DNA from: Candidatus Omnitrophota bacterium
GTDB taxonomy: Bacteria; Omnitrophota; Koll11; Gygaellales; Profunditerraquicolaceae
Assembly (NCBI GenBank): GCA_026387515.1
Contig: JAPLLP010000267.1
Span: forward strand, 988 to 10,522
Direction: 5' to 3'
DNA length: 9,535 nucleotides
Made by a program: the position numbers and the translations under genes. The notes under the pieces are model-generated. The model had not been told where the DNA came from. It worked only from the letters and a program-made list of their open reading frames with translations, and searched no databases. Position 1 is the first letter of the stretch, and the number at the start of each line of letters is the position of its first letter. Positions 7,323 through 9,535 of the stretch are shown here, one piece after another.

Positions 7323-7967
7323 ATGATTTTTGACCACGCGGGGTTAGTCTGCGCCACGAGCCGTAAGCCCGACAATATGTCGCTTGTCTATGGGCAGGCC
7401 CAAGGCGCGCTTGCCAACCGCAAACTGTTTTTGGGGGGGCTTGGCATTGAGTACCGGGACCTGGTTTGTGCCAAACAGGTGCACGGGGCCTGCGTTAGAG
7501 TGGCAGGTGTTTCTGATAAAGGCCGGGGCGCCTTAAGCCATGATACCGCCTTAGATGATACAGATGCGCTATTAACCGATATACGCAACCTTCCGCTGGC
7601 TATATTTACAGCGGATTGCCTGTCTATTTTTTTGTTTGACCCGCGTAGGCCGGCAGTGGGCCTGGTACATGCCGGCAGGCGCGGCACGGAACAGGAGATC
7701 ACCCTCAATGCTATCCGTCTGATGCAAGAAGAATATTATAGCCAGGCGGAGGATTTATACGTGGGGTTTGGCCCGTCAATAAGAGATTGCTGTTATGAAG
7801 TTGATCTCATATCCATAAACAGAAAGCAGATGCTAGGGCTGGGCGTAAGGGGAGAACAGATATCTGATTCCGGCATCTGTACCTCTTGCCACCGGGATGA
7901 ATTTTTTTCTTATCGCCGGAACGGCCCGTCTTGCGGCAGGATGATTTCCGTCATAATGTTAAGATAA
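7323..7967 (+). CDS. pgeF: PgeF/YfiH family multicopper-polyphenol-oxidase-type protein (LACC1-like)
   Basis: Members of this family have been described as purine nucleoside phosphorylase/adenosine deaminase-type enzymes (LACC1) and, for YfiH, as a factor that keeps peptidoglycan precursor composition correct. The 214 residues contain the three zinc/metal ligands in order: H54 in KQVHG, C99 in TADCLSIFLFD, and H116 in VGLVHAG. GPSIRDCCYEV and the C-terminal CTSCHRDEFFSYRR follow, all typical. It is a little shorter than usual (about 240), with a reduced N-terminal strand region. The conserved HAGWRG tryptophan is replaced by arginine (HAGRRG). The start ATG is 12 nt after rmuC without a clear ribosome site, and the next gene begins 3 nt after its stop. 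Family certain, exact reaction inferred. Confidence 0.9.
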   Translation: MIFDHAGLVCATSRKPDNMSLVYGQAQGALANRKLFLGGLGIEYRDLVCAKQVHGACVRVAGVSDKGRGALSHDTALDDTDALLTDIRNLPLAIFTADCLSIFLFDPRRPAVGLVHAGRRGTEQEITLNAIRLMQEEYYSQAEDLYVGFGPSIRDCCYEVDLISINRKQMLGLGVRGEQISDSGICTSCHRDEFFSYRRNGPSCGRMISVIMLR

Positions 7968-7970
7968 CCG

Positions 7971-8210
7971 ATGCTGCGTTATTCACTGGAATTTATTTTA
8001 AGCACTCACGAAGCGAAGCCCGATGTGATCAAGAAGTCTCTCCTTGAGTTCGGAGAGAACCTGGAGGTTTTTCCCGTTCCTCAGAACGACGCCGAGCGGG
8101 GGAGGCATTTTAAAATTCAGCTTCGCACCGAAGACCCTACGGTGATCTTTGATATCTGCGCGCAGTTCGGAAGGCTTAAATCGGTGAGGATTGACGAAGC
8201 GAAAACGTGA
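7971..8210 (+). CDS. Small protein of unknown function, predicted ferredoxin-like fold
   Basis: I do not recognise this 79-residue protein. Reading it by eye gives a beta-alpha-beta-beta-alpha-beta order: strand about 2-11, helix 15-27, strand 30-36, strand 45-53, helix 55-67 (DPTVIFDICAQFGRL), strand 70-75. That is the layout of ferredoxin-like folds such as ACT, Pcc1-like and other small binding or subunit modules. It has no signal peptide or membrane segment; there is a single cysteine (C63). It begins 3 nt after pgeF and ends in TGA, followed by a 70-nt gap with a hairpin, so it is probably the last gene of the rmuC-pgeF unit. Codon use looks like that of its neighbours. A Pcc1-type or ACT-type role is possible but not supported by any diagnostic motif I can see. 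Confidence 0.7.
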   Translation: MLRYSLEFILSTHEAKPDVIKKSLLEFGENLEVFPVPQNDAERGRHFKIQLRTEDPTVIFDICAQFGRLKSVRIDEAKT

Positions 8211-8217
8211 CACCCCG

Positions 8218-8269
8218 CGCTAAGCGGATCACCCCCAATCCTATCGGATGGATTGGGGTTCGCATTGCG
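8218..8269 (+). promoter_or_regulatory. Two-part hairpin directly before the flavodoxin ribosome site
   Basis: A perfect 9-bp GC-rich stem forms between CCCCAATCC (8233-8241) and GGATTGGGG (8250-8258) with an 8-nt loop. Outside it, CGCTAAGCG (8218-8226) can pair with CGCATTGCG (8261-8269) at 7 of 9 positions. The structure ends exactly where the AAGGAG ribosome site begins. No T-run follows, so it is not a standard intrinsic terminator. It could modulate translation, stabilise the mRNA end or end transcription in a factor-dependent way. The pairing is seen in the sequence; the role is inference. Confidence 0.55.
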
Positions 8270-8275
8270 AAGGAG
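8270..8275 (+). promoter_or_regulatory. Shine-Dalgarno site that decides the flavodoxin start
   Basis: AAGGAG is 5 nt before the ATG at 8281. It favours this start over the in-frame ATG at 8248, which lies in the loop of the hairpin and would add 11 residues (MDWGSHCEGVT) not typical of flavodoxins. Confidence 0.85.
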
Positions 8276-8280
8276 TAACT

Positions 8281-8760
8281 ATGGCTAAAGCGCTGGTAAT
8301 TTATTATTCAAGAAGCGGCAATACCAAGAAGATGGCTGATCTAATCGGAGAGTCCATTAAAAAAGACGGGATAGAAACGGTGGTAAGGTTAGTTAATGAT
8401 GTCTCGGCAGACGAATTATTGGGATACGATGCCATTATTGTAGGGTCTCCGACATATTACGGCACGATGAGCTTTGAAATTAAGAAACTTTTCGATGAAA
8501 CGGTAAAATTCCACGGAAAACTGGACGGTAAAATAGGCGGGGCGTTTTCTTCCAGCGCCAATATAGCCGGCGGTAACGAGACCACTATTCTGGACATCTT
8601 GAATGCCATGTTAATACATGGTATGATTATCCAGGGTGATCCGCAGGGTGATCACTACGGACCGGTGGCCATCGGAGCTCCTGACGCGCGCAGCAGTAAG
8701 GAGTGCGCCAGGTTTGGAAGCCGTATCGCTAAGATTATCAAGAAAATAGCCAAGAGCTAG
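8281..8760 (+). CDS. Flavodoxin-family FMN protein (WrbA-like/NAD(P)H oxidoreductase type)
   Basis: This cytoplasmic FMN-binding protein has 159 residues. The N-terminus has the classical strand-loop-helix: KALVIYYSRSGNTKKMA, with the phosphate-binding loop S10-T15. GSPTYYGTMSFEIKKLFDE at 55-73 and GGAFSSSANIAGGNET near 86-101 contact the flavin in this family, and the QGDPQGDHYGP region is as in WrbA-type proteins. It may act as a small electron carrier or quinone/disulfide reductase; the partner cannot be read from sequence. The start at 8281 is chosen from the ribosome site and because family members begin just before the first strand. It is followed after 6 nt by cutA and then by a thiol-electron transporter, so a shared redox role is plausible but only inferred. 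WrbA proper is about 200 residues, so I leave the symbol blank. Confidence 0.88.
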   Translation: MAKALVIYYSRSGNTKKMADLIGESIKKDGIETVVRLVNDVSADELLGYDAIIVGSPTYYGTMSFEIKKLFDETVKFHGKLDGKIGGAFSSSANIAGGNETTILDILNAMLIHGMIIQGDPQGDHYGPVAIGAPDARSSKECARFGSRIAKIIKKIAKS

Positions 8761-8766
8761 AATATA

Positions 8767-9078
8767 ATGTATATTGTGATTTTTGTCACCGCGGCAAATA
8801 AAAAAGAAGCAAGTAATATTGCCAAGAAATTGATTGCTGCAAAATTGGCTGCCTGCGTCAATATCATAGACAAGATTGATTCATTGTTTCGGTGGCAGGG
8901 TAAACTTGATCAGGCCAAGGAATCGTTCTTGATAATAAAGTCGCGGGATACAAAATTTAAACAAATAGCCAAGATGGTCAAATCTTTGCATAGTTACGAG
9001 GTGCCGGAGATTATTGCTCTGCCGATTGTATGCGGCGATGCGGCCTATCTGGAGTGGATTAATGAATCTGTCGGGTAA
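8767..9078 (+). CDS. cutA: CutA1 divalent-ion tolerance protein
   Basis: CutA is a small, very stable trimeric protein first linked to copper tolerance in E. coli; its molecular role is still unclear and it resembles PII signalling proteins in fold. The 103 residues match the family over the whole length: IVIFVTAANKKEA at the N-terminus, KLAACVNI with C30, SLFRWQGK at 39-46, FLIIKS, and the hallmark HSYEVPEIIALPI at 75-87, ending in YLEWI. It starts 6 nt after the flavodoxin gene with no obvious ribosome site. Its 3' end overlaps the following dsbD-like gene by 17 nt. In E. coli, cutA also lies directly before dsbD (dipZ), so the pairing is a recurring one. Confidence in family is very high. 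Confidence 0.95.
   Translation: MYIVIFVTAANKKEASNIAKKLIAAKLAACVNIIDKIDSLFRWQGKLDQAKESFLIIKSRDTKFKQIAKMVKSLHSYEVPEIIALPIVCGDAAYLEWINESVG
9051..9054 (+). promoter_or_regulatory. Shine-Dalgarno-like site for the dsbD-like gene inside cutA
   Basis: GGAG in the last codons of cutA lies 7 nt before the ATG at 9062. It supports that start and the 17-nt overlap. Confidence 0.55.
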
Positions 9079-9535
9079 CCTTATAGATTTTGTAAAAGTA
9101 TTTTTTGCCGGTGTGGCAATCAGCTTTACGCCTTGCCTGTACCCGCTTATTCCGATTACCGCTAGCTTTATCGGCGCCAGCTCCGGAGGATCAAGGCTCA
9201 AGGGTTTTATTTTAAGCCTGATATATGTAACAGGTATTGCGCTTACTTATTCCATATTGGGGCTGGTGGCTTCTTTGACCGGGATGTTCTTCGGCAGGAT
9301 AAGCTCGCATCCGGTTACCTATATTGTCGTAGGTATTATTATCATTATTTTCGGGCTATCCATGCTGAATCTATTTGCCATTTACTTACCGCATTTTTTC
9401 CGTCCGCCGGTAGTAAAAAAGAGAGGTTACTTTTCTACTTTTGTCCTGGGATTAAGTTCGGGCCTGGTAGCTTCACCGTGTCTTACCCCGGTGCTGGGAA
9501 CGATCCTATTCTATTTGACTACCAAGACGAATATC
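9062..9535 (+). CDS. DsbD/CcdA-type membrane thiol-electron transporter, N-terminal part (3' end outside window)
   Basis: The frame is open to the window end and gives 158 residues. The start is ATG, followed by a hydrophobic protein with helices at about 8-36, 46-75, 82-108 and from about 124 on. Two prolyl-cysteine sites mark the family: FTPCLYPLIP with C25 and ASPCLTPVLG with C140. In DsbD and CcdA this intramembrane cysteine pair passes electrons from cytoplasmic thioredoxin to the periplasm for disulfide isomerisation, cytochrome c maturation or periplasmic reduction. There is no N-terminal periplasmic domain as in E. coli DsbD, because the membrane region begins at once. Whether a C-terminal thioredoxin domain follows cannot be seen, so I cannot choose between a DsbD-like and a CcdA-like form. 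The gene overlaps cutA by 17 nt and has a GGAG site. Family confident, subtype open. Confidence 0.88.
   Translation, partial: MNLSGNLIDFVKVFFAGVAISFTPCLYPLIPITASFIGASSGGSRLKGFILSLIYVTGIALTYSILGLVASLTGMFFGRISSHPVTYIVVGIIIIIFGLSMLNLFAIYLPHFFRPPVVKKRGYFSTFVLGLSSGLVASPCLTPVLGTILFYLTTKTNI

Noticed and set aside
8248..8280. Earlier ATG start for the flavodoxin gene
   Set aside because: It lies in the hairpin loop, lacks a ribosome site and adds residues not expected before the first strand; AAGGAG points to 8281.
8763..8768. TATAAT before cutA as a promoter
   Set aside because: It overlaps the cutA ATG, so transcription would begin inside the gene; no internal start is plausible, and the match is likely chance in an A/T-rich spot.

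Overview
This is an ordinary-looking bacterial chromosome segment. It holds twelve genes, two of them cut by the window edges. All lie on the + strand and are packed very tightly: most junctions overlap or sit within a few bases, and no gap exceeds about 70 nt. Base composition is moderate and looks even throughout. There is no transposase, integrase, phage gene, tRNA, rRNA or CRISPR array. The prepilin peptidase and the DsbD-like protein fit a diderm (Gram-negative-type) bacterium. The mix of protein flavours would suit an uncultured lineage such as Omnitrophota/PVC-related bacteria, but that placement is a low-confidence impression and not a result.

Positions 1-1834 hold the end of a branched-chain amino-acid module: the C-terminal part of ilvC (ketol-acid reductoisomerase), then leuA (2-isopropylmalate synthase). 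leuA carries an in-frame UGA at codon 411 (1559-1561). The same frame continues after it with the complete leucine-sensing regulatory domain up to 1834. Positions 1835-3480 hold aroE (shikimate dehydrogenase, GTG start directly after the leuA frame's final stop) and a type IV prepilin peptidase that overlaps aroE by 4 nt. Positions 3499-6348 hold a GH77 4-alpha-glucanotransferase (malQ), a small unrecognised four-helix membrane protein behind the best Shine-Dalgarno site in the window, and a TtcA-like PP-loop tRNA thiolase.

A new transcription unit probably begins before rmuC (6378), where a perfect extended -10 box places the predicted transcript start on the ATG. It is followed by pgeF/yfiH (multicopper-like purine nucleoside phosphorylase family) and a 79-residue unrecognised protein with a predicted beta-alpha-beta-beta-alpha-beta layout. 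After a hairpin-containing gap come a flavodoxin-family protein, cutA, and the start of a dsbD/ccdA-type membrane thiol-electron transporter that overlaps cutA by 17 nt.

Functionally this is a string of housekeeping genes: Leu/Val/Ile and aromatic amino-acid synthesis, pilin or secretion processing, glucan metabolism, tRNA thiolation, DNA maintenance, and redox/metal homeostasis. I see no convincing undescribed multi-gene system. The items most worth a second look are the interrupted leuA, the possible leaderless rmuC promoter, the hairpin abutting the flavodoxin ribosome binding site, and the two unrecognised small proteins.
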